Shown here in pieces: positions 1 through 8,746 of a stretch of DNA of 47,116 nt (positions are counted from its first letter, which is position 1; each line of letters starts with the position of its first letter). Made by a program: the position numbers and the translations under genes. The DNA is from JBGTFE01 sp036403235 (GTDB lineage Bacteria > Acidobacteriota > Blastocatellia > Pyrinomonadales > Pyrinomonadaceae). The notes under the pieces were generated by a model. The model was not told the origin of the DNA and did not search any database. It saw only the letters and a list, made by a program, of their open reading frames with translations. Location of the stretch: assembly GCA_036403235.1 (NCBI GenBank), contig DASWRI010000012.1, positions 1-47,116 on the forward strand, in the 5' to 3' direction.

Positions 1-1366
1 CGAGCGTTAAAATCAAACCGTAGCCGACGCGTCCCAGAGATATCGCCGAAAGCATCAGCACCAGCGCCGACGGGCACGGCAGCAATCCGCCGGAAATGCC
101 GAGCGCCAAAAGGCTTTTCCACGAAATCTCTTTCGGCGGCAGATGCGAATGAGTATGCCCGTCGTGCGTATGCGTAAAATCGTCATGGTGGTGCGAATGA
201 TTTCCGTGCGTGTGCGAATCCTCATTATCGCGCGAATGAAAATGTTCGCCGTGTGAATGTTCATCGGGCGAATATGCGTCTCCGTGCTCGTGCGAATGTT
301 CGTGATGATGTTGATGAGCGCCGGTTTTCCAGCCGAATGCGGTGAGCAATCTATCTTTGAAAAGCGAAATTCCGATAAAGAAAACGAGCAGACCGGAAAC
401 GAAATTGAGAAACGGCATTAATTTTTCCGGCAGAATATAACTCGATGCGAAAAGCGTAATTAAACCGAGCGCGAAAACGCCGAGCGTGTGCGTGACGGTG
501 ACCGTCAAGCCTAAGAATGCGGCGTGTTTCGCCGTTCCGCGCGAACCGACCAGATAGGCGCCGACGACCGTTTTCCCGTGTCCGGGCGACATCGCGTGCA
601 TCGCGCCGAGACCGAAAGCCAGCAGCAGACCGAAAACGGCAATCGCAGGCGTAATGCGCGGCACGTTTATCAGTTCGGCTAATTTGTCTTTCGGCGCGAC
701 GGCGCTTGTTACGTGCCCGTCGCGGTTTTGCAGCGCTTTTGCGTTTTCCGGCAAAGCGTCGGTCGTAAAGGAAAATTCCGCCGAGCGTTCACGAAGCGGC
801 GCGTCCAGGGTTTGCGGATACGAATTTAATTCATCGGCGGCGTCGCTTCCAAACGCGCTTGAATCGAAAACGCTGATGCCGGCGGCGCGATTTACAACGA
901 TTTCGCTCCAACCGATGCGGTCGGAATAATTTTTATTTTCGAAACGAACTCGATTGACGTTTTCCCCGCCCGGCACGTCGGCAGTCAAATCCCATTCAAT
1001 CCGCAGCGTCGAAAGACCGCCCGCGCCTTCTTTTAAGAAAACATTTTTCTTGGCGGCGATTAATCCGAGCGATTGATTGTTGATTGAAAGAAATAAATTC
1101 GCTAAAAGCGACGGGGTAATGCGCTCGGCATAAGCGTTCAGCTCTTCCTGCGAGAGCGAGCCGTTTTTGTCCGCGTCGATATTTACCTCTTCCTGAAACG
1201 TCGGAATTTCAGCCAAGTCCAAAATCTGCCGCACTTTTATACCGGATTTCTCGACTTCGAGGCGCGAATATTGATTGACGCTGAAATTTCCCAGAGGGTG
1301 CGCCGCCGCTGCTTGCGTCAAAGCGAAAATTAAAATTGCCGTAAATATATAAAGTTTTGTCCGCAT
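1..1366 (-). CDS. NicO/TauE-like nickel/cobalt or metal transporter, His-rich (3' end cut by window)
   Basis: Reading from the ATG at 1366, the frame is open to the window edge, so the C-terminus is missing. The N-terminus has a signal-like hydrophobic stretch (residues 5-22) and then a periplasmic-type domain. That domain carries an EF-hand-like loop at residues 64-75 (DADKNGSLSQEE), a plausible Ca-binding site. A membrane domain follows, with HAMSPGHGK near residue 255 and LPCPSAL near residue 427; both are typical of the NicO/RcnA family, which moves Ni or Co across the inner membrane. Between them is a hydrophilic loop (about residues 347-408) with roughly 22 histidines, mostly as HxH and HHH, which would bind divalent metal. 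Direction (uptake or efflux) and metal cannot be read from sequence. The next gene upstream is separated by a palindrome, so this gene may be transcribed alone or by readthrough. Confidence 0.8.
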   Translation of the reverse strand, partial: MRTKLYIFTAILIFALTQAAAAHPLGNFSVNQYSRLEVEKSGIKVRQILDLAEIPTFQEEVNIDADKNGSLSQEELNAYAERITPSLLANLFLSINNQSLGLIAAKKNVFLKEGAGGLSTLRIEWDLTADVPGGENVNRVRFENKNYSDRIGWSEIVVNRAAGISVFDSSAFGSDAADELNSYPQTLDAPLRERSAEFSFTTDALPENAKALQNRDGHVTSAVAPKDKLAELINVPRITPAIAVFGLLLAFGLGAMHAMSPGHGKTVVGAYLVGSRGTAKHAAFLGLTVTVTHTLGVFALGLITLFASSYILPEKLMPFLNFVSGLLVFFIGISLFKDRLLTAFGWKTGAHQHHHEHSHEHGDAYSPDEHSHGEHFHSRDNEDSHTHGNHSHHHDDFTHTHDGHTHSHLPPKEISWKSLLALGISGGLLPCPSALVLMLSAISLGRVGYGLILTL

Positions 1367-1390
1367 TTTTTTATAAATCCCGCCCTGTCT

Positions 1391-1456
1391 TTAGAACGGC
1401 CTTTGATTATCGAGTTTGATTTTGCTGGTTCGGCGATAATCAAAAGCCGGTTCTAA
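1391..1456. repeat. Long near-perfect palindrome between two minus-strand genes
   Basis: Arms at 1391-1412 and 1434-1456 pair over about 22 bp with one bulge and a 21-nt loop. There is no clear T-tract, so it may be a REP-like element or a stem-loop that protects or ends the transcript of the TPR lipoprotein gene. Confidence 0.6.
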
Positions 1457-1465
1457 ATCGTTAAA

Positions 1466-2764
1466 TTATTTCAATTCCCGCAGAGTCGCCCGCGCCTTCT
1501 CCGCCTGCCCAAAATCAAACGCCGGATTCGTCTGCAAAGCGAGCTGCAAAAACTTCGCCGCTTCCGTTTTGTTTCCCAGACTTTTTTCAGTCATTCCCGC
1601 GTGATAAAAAATTCGCGCGTCTTTTGTCTCAAGCCGCATCGCTTCTTTTACGGCAATTTTCGCCTGCTCGAATTTTCCGTTTTTATAAAGACACCAGGCG
1701 TAAATGTCAGCCGTATAAACGTCTTTTCGCGCCGCGTGCTCGCGCTCGGCGATGGTGAGCGCCTCGTCGAGTTTTATGTCTTTGTCAGCCCACAAAAGCG
1801 CGAGCCGGCGCAAATCCGTGTTGCCGAACTTCTGCTCGATGATTTCCGCCAAATCGTATTGCTGTTTCGCTCTTTCGGCGTCGCCTCTGCTCGCGTATAA
1901 ATCGCCTGCGACGATAATCGTTTCGGTCTGCGGAACGCGATTTTGCGCTTTGGTTAAAAACTCTATGGCCGCGTCAATATCGTTCTGCGCGGCTCGCGCG
2001 ATTCCTTTTTCGGCGAGCGCGAGATAATAGCCGGGAAAATTTTGCAGAGCCTCGTCGTAGATTTTTTCGGCGCTTGCAAAATCGCCCGTTTTGAAATATT
2101 CCTTGCCCAGTTGAACCAGACACCAGCTTTGCGCTTCTTTGTCCTGCGGGTCGGCGGTGCGCGCCGCCGTCTTCATCATCTCGATTGCGCCTTTCGTGTC
2201 GCCGCGCAAAGAGCGAATATGCGAAACGCGCGCGTAAGCCGAGCTGTTCGGCTTCAAATCGACCATTTTCTGCGCCGCTTCGACGGCTTCCTTGTAATTT
2301 CCGAGCTCGACGTTGGCGTCGGTCAAAACGCCGTAAACAAACGCGTCGTTCGGAATTTCCTTCTGCAAGCTCAGGCCGAGCTCGAGCGCGTTTTGAAAAC
2401 GATGAAACGTCAGGTTGAGCGAAGCCTGAAGCTTTCTCGCGAGAAGATTTTGCGGCTCGATTTCGAGCGCTCGATTGACGGCCGTTTCGGCTTTCGAGTT
2501 AAGACTGAAATCGCCGGTGGCGCGCGCTTTTTTGATATAAACGGTAGAAAGCTGTATGTAACCGTCGGGTGAAGCGGGCGTTTTTTCGATAACCTTCAAA
2601 GCGGAATTCACGTCCGCGTCCGCCGCATCGGTCGGAAGATTTTCGGCCGCTTCAACTTTGGTCGAGTCGCCAGTTTTTGAAGAGCACGCGCCGCCGGTAA
2701 AAATTAAAATCGAAAGCGCCGCGGCGCTTAAAAAAAGTCGAAAAATCGAGTGTTTGGTCTGCAT
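1466..2764 (-). CDS. TPR-repeat lipoprotein
   Basis: This protein of about 432 residues has a hydrophobic signal segment ending in GGAC at the expected place of a lipobox, so it is probably a lipoprotein (the -3 position is a weak match). The rest is alpha-helical with repeated TPR pairs such as YKEAVEAAQKMVDLKPNS, FASAEKIYDEALQNFPGY and EAAKFLQLALQTNPAF. TPRs are protein-protein scaffolds; no catalytic motif is visible. I chose the ATG at 2764 rather than the one 15 bases upstream (2779) because GGAGAAAG lies just before it. It is separated from the DUF4331 gene upstream by a terminator hairpin, so it probably has its own promoter, which I could not pick out. Its partner is unknown. Confidence 0.75.
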   Translation of the reverse strand: MQTKHSIFRLFLSAAALSILIFTGGACSSKTGDSTKVEAAENLPTDAADADVNSALKVIEKTPASPDGYIQLSTVYIKKARATGDFSLNSKAETAVNRALEIEPQNLLARKLQASLNLTFHRFQNALELGLSLQKEIPNDAFVYGVLTDANVELGNYKEAVEAAQKMVDLKPNSSAYARVSHIRSLRGDTKGAIEMMKTAARTADPQDKEAQSWCLVQLGKEYFKTGDFASAEKIYDEALQNFPGYYLALAEKGIARAAQNDIDAAIEFLTKAQNRVPQTETIIVAGDLYASRGDAERAKQQYDLAEIIEQKFGNTDLRRLALLWADKDIKLDEALTIAEREHAARKDVYTADIYAWCLYKNGKFEQAKIAVKEAMRLETKDARIFYHAGMTEKSLGNKTEAAKFLQLALQTNPAFDFGQAEKARATLRELK

Positions 2765-2790
2765 AAACTTTCTCCGCATCGATAATTAAA

Positions 2791-2837
2791 GAAATTCGTG
2801 CCTGAAAGAAAAAAGTTTGCTTTCAGGCACGAATTTC
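2791..2837 (-). terminator. Rho-independent terminator after the DUF4331 gene
   Basis: A perfect 18-bp stem (2791-2808 with 2820-2837) and an 11-nt loop lie 7 bases after the DUF4331 stop codon. On the minus strand the stem is followed by TTTAATTA. Confidence 0.75.
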
Positions 2838-2844
2838 TCCAGAG

Positions 2845-4389
2845 CTATCTCAAATCGCCGCTGTCGTCGACCTGAAACGGTATGTCGCCCTTCATTTTTC
2901 CGGCCTTTTGCGCCGGGGAATTTGCCGGACGCGGCTGATTTCCCTGATTCGGCGAAGCGAGATACGGGAAGCGCGTCAGATACGGCTGTTCGTTTGAGCT
3001 GACACCGTCGCCAAACGAATTATTCGGCGGGACGTTGGTCGCCGGCGTGAACGGCGTTCCGCCGAGCAGCGCGCGAACTTCGATGTCGACCACGTCGTCG
3101 CCGACTCGTCTTCCGTTCGGGAATCCGCCGATATCGCTGCCGAGCAGTCCGAGCCGGCTGTAGCCCGCGCTCGTCGGCCCGACCGGCGCAATCGCCACGT
3201 TCAAACGCAGATATTCGTGCGGCTGCCCGTCCGAATTAAGAAACGTCGTGTAGTTGGGCAGTCCCGGAACGGCTCCGGCGGGAATTCCGGTGGCGAAAAT
3301 CGCCACCAAATCATTGCGCGGGGCGGGCGGTATGTTGATGTTGATACCGTTAAATGCGGCCAGCGCGTATTTGATGATTTTCGGAAATTCCGGGTCGAGA
3401 ACGGCCGGCGCGGCGACCGCGTCGTTGACCGGCGAGAGCGAATTGAAAGCGTCTTTCAGACCGAGCGGAATGACGACTTCGTTGACGAGCGGGCTTCCCA
3501 GACGCGAAATCTGCACCCAGTCGCCCTGCGAGCTTTGCGTTCCGTTACCGTTGATAACGCGCGTCGAGCGGCGGCTGGCGGTTGACCAGACGCCGATAAC
3601 CGCGTCGGGCGAAGTCGTGCTGGCCGGAATGGCGCGCGAGCTGGTCAATTCCTGAATCGGAATTTCCAGTGCAATCGTGTTGACGTTAAAACTTCTCAGG
3701 CTGTCGACGCCGCCGCTCGCCGAGAGCGAGCGATAATTGATGGCGTCAAACACGCCGAGGTCGAGAAAGAAACCTTCGTCGCGCTGTCCGGCAAAGACTT
3801 TCCCGCCGTTGCCGAGCGAATAAACCGCCGGCTGTCCGAGATTTTGTTCGTAATTCGGCGTCACGCGCGGGCCGATATTGCTCGGCGGCATTTTCAATCC
3901 GGCGGCGATGATGCGGCCGCGTCTGCCTGACTGACGGTCGATGCGGCGAACCGTATAAGTCTGCGGCATATTGTAATCGATGTCGCTCAGACTCGTAATT
4001 GCGCCGTCCTGATTGAGCGTATTCATTCCCAGAACGGTGTTTGTATTGTTGTACTGCGTCGTAAATTGAAATTGATACGTGATGTCTTCCAAACCGTCGC
4101 CCGTATTGTCGATTTTGATTTCATACAAAACCGTATCGTCGAAACGGAAAAACTGAGGCCCGGCCGAAGGGTCTTGTTCCGGGATAAAATTTGACAGAAG
4201 CGTCACAAATCCGTCGCGTCCGGCTTCGCTGCTGCGAAACGCATAAACGTCCGTATTATCGGCAAACCTGTCCATACTGATAAGCGGCGCTTCGGCGTGG
4301 CTCGAAGCAAGCGTCGGCATCGCCGACATTGAAAAGGCCAGCGCGAGTGCGGCTGCGCCTTTTCCTATTTTTTTTACTAAATTTTTCAT
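2845..4389 (-). CDS. Secreted DUF4331 family protein
   Basis: The product has 514 residues. It starts with a clear Sec signal peptide (MKNLVKKIGKGAAALALAFS, then a hydrophobic core to ...PTLASS). The mature N-terminus has SHAEAPLISMDRFADNTDVYAF, which is the hallmark opening of DUF4331 (usually SHREAPLI...D.TDVYAF). The family is secreted, beta-rich and of unknown biochemical function. The length fits the family. The start is supported by AAGGAGG eight bases before the ATG. A strong hairpin terminator follows the stop. Upstream, a long palindrome separates it from the DUF4394/FG-GAP gene; both encode exported proteins on the same strand, but I see no evidence that they work together. Confidence 0.85.
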   Translation of the reverse strand: MKNLVKKIGKGAAALALAFSMSAMPTLASSHAEAPLISMDRFADNTDVYAFRSSEAGRDGFVTLLSNFIPEQDPSAGPQFFRFDDTVLYEIKIDNTGDGLEDITYQFQFTTQYNNTNTVLGMNTLNQDGAITSLSDIDYNMPQTYTVRRIDRQSGRRGRIIAAGLKMPPSNIGPRVTPNYEQNLGQPAVYSLGNGGKVFAGQRDEGFFLDLGVFDAINYRSLSASGGVDSLRSFNVNTIALEIPIQELTSSRAIPASTTSPDAVIGVWSTASRRSTRVINGNGTQSSQGDWVQISRLGSPLVNEVVIPLGLKDAFNSLSPVNDAVAAPAVLDPEFPKIIKYALAAFNGININIPPAPRNDLVAIFATGIPAGAVPGLPNYTTFLNSDGQPHEYLRLNVAIAPVGPTSAGYSRLGLLGSDIGGFPNGRRVGDDVVDIEVRALLGGTPFTPATNVPPNNSFGDGVSSNEQPYLTRFPYLASPNQGNQPRPANSPAQKAGKMKGDIPFQVDDSGDLR

Positions 4390-4402
4390 AATTTCCTCCT
4401 TG

Positions 4403-4513
4403 TAATTTGTCCGTTGCCGATTGTCCGTCGCCGGTCGCGCGTTTGAGTTTTATTTGTTATGACGTTTACTCAAGCGCGCGACCGATGACCGACCGCGGGC
4501 AATTGACAAATTA
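4403..4513. repeat. Nested palindrome between the DUF4394 and DUF4331 genes
   Basis: The inner stem pairs 4432-4447 with 4469-4484 (16 positions, one mismatch). An outer pairing joins TAATTTGTC near 4403 with GACAAATTA at 4505-4513 and overlaps the stop of the upstream gene. It probably ends the DUF4394 transcript, but it is larger than a usual terminator and has no T-tract. Confidence 0.6.
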
Positions 4514-6205
4514 ATGCGAATCGTAATTAGCGACCGGATAGTCGCCGTTTTGTCCGAATTGTCTTTGAATAACAGCTCCGCCCGTCGCGCGCAAAACGTA
4601 GAAAAGTCCGTTAAGCGGTTCGTAAACGGCGTAATCGGTTTTGCCGTCGCCGTCGTAATCGCCCTGCGCCGCGTAATCCGGTTTAGCTCCGAAATTGACG
4701 ATGGAGAAGCTATTCGAGCCGCTGAACAAAACGTACCAGGTAAACTGCGAGCCGCCGCGAAGTACGGCGTAATCGGTTTTGCCGTCGCCGTCATAATCGC
4801 CCGGCACGACCGTGTCGCTGCCCAGTCCAAAATTGACGGCGGTAAAGCCGAGCGTCGAGCGCTGGACGTAAAACGTCGCCTGACCGTTGCCGCCCGAACC
4901 GCGATATACCGCCAGGTCGAAACGCGCGTCGCCGTCGTAGTCGCCCGGCGCAACCGTGTCCGTATCGAGTCCGAACTGTTCGGTGCGGAACGTATTGTTG
5001 GCGCTGTTGTTGATATACCAAATCAACTGTCCGCCCGTGCGGCGCGCGACCGCAAAATCGGTTCGGCCGTCGCCGTCGTAATCGCGGGCGACCGGCTCGT
5101 CGCCGTTTAGGCCGAAGCGGTATGTCAAAACCGAGCCGTCTGTTGAACGCAAAACGTAAAACGTGCCGGTGGTCGGACGCCAGACGGCGATATCCGTCCG
5201 TCCGTCGCCGTCATAATCACCCGGCGTCTGCACGTCGTCCGATAGACCAAACTGCGCGGTGAAAAATGAATTGTTCGAGCTTCGATTGATATAAAAAGTG
5301 CTGCTGCTCAAACGGAAAGTGGCATAATCGGCGCGGCGGTCGCCGTCGTAATCGAGCAGATTGAGCGCCGGTGAGGCCGCCGAAGTCGCCGCCGCTAAGC
5401 CGCGCAACGGAACCGGATTGGTCACGCCGCCGATGCTGCCGACCGAAGTCGCCGCGCCGGTCGCCAGATTTATCGTATAAAGCTGCGGATTGCCGAGATT
5501 GTTGGCGGTCACGGCATAAGCCGTGTTGGCGCTCGGATTGGTGTTGATGTTACCCGTCGCGATATCAAAACCGTTGATGTTCTGAAAATCGACGCCGAGC
5601 GGGCCGACATCCGTCAGCGTTCCGGCGTTCGGATTGCTTTGAATCAAAAGCCTGTCCGTATTGGTGTCGATGTCGTAAAGCGTCGTTGCCGTCGAAACGC
5701 CGAAACTATTGGTGTAGGCAACTGCGGTAACCTGCGGCGTGCCGAGATTAATCGGCCCGTCGACGGCCACAATCGCTCCGTTGTTCGGGTTAAGCCGCAG
5801 ATTTTGCCCGGTATTCGCGACGACGCGGATGCGGTCGACCGTCGGGTTGAAATCAAAACCGAAATCCGTTCCGCTCAGCAGAGTCGAAAACTGTCCGCCG
5901 ATTACCGTCGCCACAGCCGTCGTTCGGTTAATAATGTAAAGGCGGCTGGTGCTGCCCAGACCGTAAAGCTGACCGGTTGCCGGGCGAAAATCTATCCCGA
6001 CGATGTTTTCGCCGGTCTGGAGTCCCGTGATGGCGCCGACATTGGTTAAAGTTCCGGGCGTTTCGGACTCGAAACGCACGAGCTGGTTAGACGTGTTAAC
6101 GCCGAAAAGCGTCACGGCACTCGCGTTTATCGCTCCGGCGAAAAAAAACAAGCCCAATAAAAAAAGCACAGTCAAAACACTATGCCCGCTAAATTCTTTC
6201 TTCAT
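4511..6205 (-). CDS. Secreted DUF4394 plus FG-GAP/VCBS repeat protein
   Basis: The product has 564 residues. After a signal peptide (about residues 1-30), residues 32-270 form a DUF4394 domain: FGVNTSNQLVRFE, VGIDFRPATGQLYGLG and FDFNPTVDRIRVV are typical. Residues 283-560 hold six repeats built on DYDGDGxxDxAV, spaced about 45-48 residues apart. These are FG-GAP/VCBS blades whose Asp/Gly loops usually bind Ca, so a beta-propeller is likely. Both domains are extracellular and common in proteins that Acidobacteriota export in number; the ligand is not known. A GAAGG lies upstream of the ATG. The C-terminus ends in the middle of a seventh blade-like motif (FGQNGDYPVANYDSH), with no sorting signal that I recognise. 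Confidence 0.85.
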   Translation of the reverse strand: MKKEFSGHSVLTVLFLLGLFFFAGAINASAVTLFGVNTSNQLVRFESETPGTLTNVGAITGLQTGENIVGIDFRPATGQLYGLGSTSRLYIINRTTAVATVIGGQFSTLLSGTDFGFDFNPTVDRIRVVANTGQNLRLNPNNGAIVAVDGPINLGTPQVTAVAYTNSFGVSTATTLYDIDTNTDRLLIQSNPNAGTLTDVGPLGVDFQNINGFDIATGNINTNPSANTAYAVTANNLGNPQLYTINLATGAATSVGSIGGVTNPVPLRGLAAATSAASPALNLLDYDGDRRADYATFRLSSSTFYINRSSNNSFFTAQFGLSDDVQTPGDYDGDGRTDIAVWRPTTGTFYVLRSTDGSVLTYRFGLNGDEPVARDYDGDGRTDFAVARRTGGQLIWYINNSANNTFRTEQFGLDTDTVAPGDYDGDARFDLAVYRGSGGNGQATFYVQRSTLGFTAVNFGLGSDTVVPGDYDGDGKTDYAVLRGGSQFTWYVLFSGSNSFSIVNFGAKPDYAAQGDYDGDGKTDYAVYEPLNGLFYVLRATGGAVIQRQFGQNGDYPVANYDSH

Positions 6206-6567
6206 ATTTTACCCTTCCTTGGAATAATGACAGGACGAACCCGCCCAAAAGTTGTAATAACAAGTCTCACAACGAAAACTTAAAAAACCGTGCAATTCAA
6301 ATTTACACACGCTGAGTATTTCTCTGTTCGGGAAAGTTTTCAGGCTTTCCAAATTCGTCCACAAGACCTGATATAGAAGCATTTCGACGGATTGGTCGAA
6401 TCAGATTCAGCTTTATAGATTTATTTCCGAAATAAATTTCGACCGAGATTTAAGCGGGCTTTTTCTGCTCTCCGAAAAGATACAAAAGTGCTAATTTACG
6501 ATTGTTTTGCTATTGTATTTATTTGCTTGAATGTAATAATTTCTATCTGTTTTAATATAGCTGTTTT
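6206..6567. other. Divergent intergenic region upstream of the DUF4394 gene and lepA
   Basis: This 362-bp AT-rich spacer carries the promoters of two divergent genes. I could not identify a convincing -35/-10 pair. No RNA gene or repeat is visible. There is also no Shine-Dalgarno sequence in front of lepA (the run before its ATG is TTTTAATATAGCTGTTTT). Confidence 0.4.
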
Positions 6568-8370
6568 ATGAATCCGAACTTTATCCGAAATTTCTCCATC
6601 ATCGCGCATATCGACCACGGCAAATCGACGCTGGCCGACAGAATTTTGCAGCTCACGGGCGCAGTTTCAGACCGCGATATGGAAGACCAGCTCCTCGACG
6701 ATATGGATTTGGAGCGCGAGCGCGGCATCACCATCAAATCTCACGCCGTCCGTCTCGATTACAAGGCGCGAGACGGCCAGCAGTATGTTTTGAATTTAAT
6801 CGACACGCCCGGACACGTCGATTTTTCCTACGAAGTTTCCCGAAGCTTGTCGGCCTGCGAAGGCGCGCTTTTGGTGGTTGACGCGTCGCAGGGCGTCGAA
6901 GCGCAGACGCTGGCGAACACGTATCTGGCCATCGAAAACGATTTGGAATTGATTCCCGTTCTCAACAAAATCGATTTGCCGAGCGCCGAGCCCGAGCGCA
7001 TCAAAGAGCAAATCGAGACGATTATCGGTCTCGACACGACGCACGCCGTTCTCGCCTCGGCCAAGATGGGAATCGGCATCGAAGACATTCTCGAAGAAAT
7101 CATCAAAGACGTTCCCGCGCCGCAGGGCGATGCGAACGCGCCGCTCAAAGCTTTGATTTTCGACAGCTGGTATGACTCTTACCGCGGCGTCATCGTTCTT
7201 TTCCGCATCATCGAAGGCACGATAAAAAAAGGCACGAAGATTCGTTTTTTCAACACCGGACGCGAATACTTAGTCGAAACGCTCGGCGTCAATCGCCCGC
7301 GCCCGACGCCGATTGGCGAGCTTTCGGTCGGCGAAGTCGGATTTTTGACGGCTTCGATAAAAACCGTCGCCGACGTCCAAATCGGCGACACGATAACCGA
7401 AGCCGCGCGACCCGTCGACACTCCTTTTCCCGGTTTTCAGGAAGTCAAACCGATGGTTTTTGCCGGTTTGTATCCGATTGATTCGGCGCAATACGAGGAT
7501 TTGCGCGATGCGATGGACAAGCTCCGGCTCAACGACGCTTCGTTTTTCTATGAGCCCGAATCTTCGACGGCACTCGGTTTCGGTTTCCGCTGCGGATTTT
7601 TAGGACTTCTGCACATGGAAATTATCCAGGAACGACTCGAACGCGAATTCGACCTCGATTTGATTACCACCGCGCCGGGCGTCCGATATCGCGTGACGAC
7701 GACCAAAGGCGAAGTTCTCGAAGTCGATTCGCCTTCGAAAATGCCCGAAACCGGGCGAATCGCAAAAATCGAAGAGCCTTATATCGAAGCGACAATTTTG
7801 ACAAATGACGCATTTTTGGGCGGAATTCTGCCGCTCCTCGACGAGAAGCGCGGCGTCCAGAAAAAATTTGAATTCGTCGCGTCAAACCGCGTGATGCTCG
7901 TCTACGAACTGCCGCTCAACGAAATCGTTCTGGATTTTTACGACCGTCTCAAATCGGTTTCCAAAGGCTACGCCTCGCTCGATTATCATTTTTCGGACTA
8001 TAAAGAAAGCAATCTCGTAAAACTGGACGTTCTCGTATCGGGCGAACCGGTCGATGCGCTGTCGCTCGTTCTGCACCGCGCGACCGCCGAAGCGAAAGGC
8101 AAGCTCGTCGTCTCGAAAATGAAGGAACTGATTCCGCGCCAGATGTTCGAAGTCCCGATTCAAGCCGCCATCGGCAGCAAAATCATAGCCCGTGAAACCG
8201 TCAAAGCGATGGGCAAAAACGTCACCGCCAAATGCTACGGCGGCGACATCTCGCGCAAACGCAAGCTGCTCGAAAAACAAAAGGAAGGCAAAAAACGAAT
8301 GAAAAAAGTCGGCCGCGTAGAGATTCCGCAGGAAGCTTTCCTCGCGGTTTTGAAGGTCAATGAAAGTTAA
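6568..8370 (+). CDS. lepA: Elongation factor 4 (LepA), ribosome back-translocase GTPase
   Basis: At 600 residues, the length is normal for LepA. The GTPase motifs are intact: AHIDHGKST (G1), the switch region RERGITIKSH (G2), DTPGH (G3), NKID (G4) and SAKMG (G5). The C-terminal LepA-specific end contains NVTAKCYGGDISRKRKLLEKQ, the signature that separates it from EF-G and TypA. LepA acts on the ribosome, remobilising stalled or misposed complexes at the cost of GTP. The start at 6568 gives the conserved N-terminus MNPNFIRNFSIIAHIDHG, but no Shine-Dalgarno is visible, so initiation may be weak or leaderless. It is flanked downstream by a 21-bp tandem array and not by lepB, which often follows it elsewhere. 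Confidence 0.97.
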   Translation: MNPNFIRNFSIIAHIDHGKSTLADRILQLTGAVSDRDMEDQLLDDMDLERERGITIKSHAVRLDYKARDGQQYVLNLIDTPGHVDFSYEVSRSLSACEGALLVVDASQGVEAQTLANTYLAIENDLELIPVLNKIDLPSAEPERIKEQIETIIGLDTTHAVLASAKMGIGIEDILEEIIKDVPAPQGDANAPLKALIFDSWYDSYRGVIVLFRIIEGTIKKGTKIRFFNTGREYLVETLGVNRPRPTPIGELSVGEVGFLTASIKTVADVQIGDTITEAARPVDTPFPGFQEVKPMVFAGLYPIDSAQYEDLRDAMDKLRLNDASFFYEPESSTALGFGFRCGFLGLLHMEIIQERLEREFDLDLITTAPGVRYRVTTTKGEVLEVDSPSKMPETGRIAKIEEPYIEATILTNDAFLGGILPLLDEKRGVQKKFEFVASNRVMLVYELPLNEIVLDFYDRLKSVSKGYASLDYHFSDYKESNLVKLDVLVSGEPVDALSLVLHRATAEAKGKLVVSKMKELIPRQMFEVPIQAAIGSKIIARETVKAMGKNVTAKCYGGDISRKRKLLEKQKEGKKRMKKVGRVEIPQEAFLAVLKVNES

Positions 8371-8439
8371 ATATAAAAGCGGATTTACGCAGGAAGATGT
8401 TGGTAGAGACTGATGGAAGATTATTTTAGCTGAATCGAC

Positions 8440-8677
8440 ATTCACAATCGACAGACACACATTCACATGTGACAGATGAAGATTCACAGGTGACAGACGA
8501 GTATTCACAGGTGATAGACGAACATTCACAACTGAACGACGAAGATTCACAGGTGAACGACATACATTCACAGGTGAATTTTAAAGATTCACACGTGAAC
8601 GGAGAAGATTCACAGGTGAATGACGAAGATTCACAACCGAACGGCGCGCATTCACAAGTGAATGACGAAGATTCACA
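8440..8677. repeat. 21-bp tandem repeat array, 12 units with palindromic core
   Basis: ATTCACA recurs at 8440, 8461, 8482, 8503, 8524, 8545, 8566, 8587, 8608, 8629, 8650 and 8671, every step exactly 21 bases. The consensus core is TTCACAGGTGAA (arms TTCAC/GTGAA around two variable bases) followed by YGACGAAGA. Units differ by point changes but never in length. The frame starting with GTG at 8469 stays open through the array and would encode a DSQVNDE-type heptad, and the minus strand is also open through much of it. It lies between lepA and the terminator before the DUF2277 gene. Confidence 0.95.
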
Positions 8678-8709
8678 AATAAAATTTAGGGTTTTGCAGA
8701 GGATTTATA

Positions 8710-8740
8710 AAAAGTCGCCTAATCCGGCGGCTTTTCATTT
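8710..8740 (+). terminator. Hairpin with T-rich tail ending just before the DUF2277 start
   Basis: AAAAGTCGCC (8710-8719) pairs with GGCGGCTTTT (8726-8735) with one G-U, and a T-rich run follows. It can end lepA readthrough. Its 3' end is only about 6 bases from the next ATG, so it may also limit translation of that gene. Confidence 0.6.
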
Positions 8741-8746
8741 TCGGAT

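Noticed and set aside
55..264. Arg-rich minus-strand ORF of 69 aa
   Set aside because: It is an alternate frame of the His-rich loop of the metal transporter; the real frame has family motifs.
4514..5110. 198-aa plus-strand ORF
   Set aside because: Antisense shadow of the FG-GAP repeats; the repetition of the real gene keeps the other frame open.
7882..8571. 229-aa minus-strand ORF across the lepA end and the 21-bp array
   Set aside because: Mostly antisense to lepA; it stays open only because the 21-bp unit lacks stops.
8440..8677. CRISPR array
   Set aside because: Units are only 21 bp, adjacent without unique spacers, and there are no cas genes.
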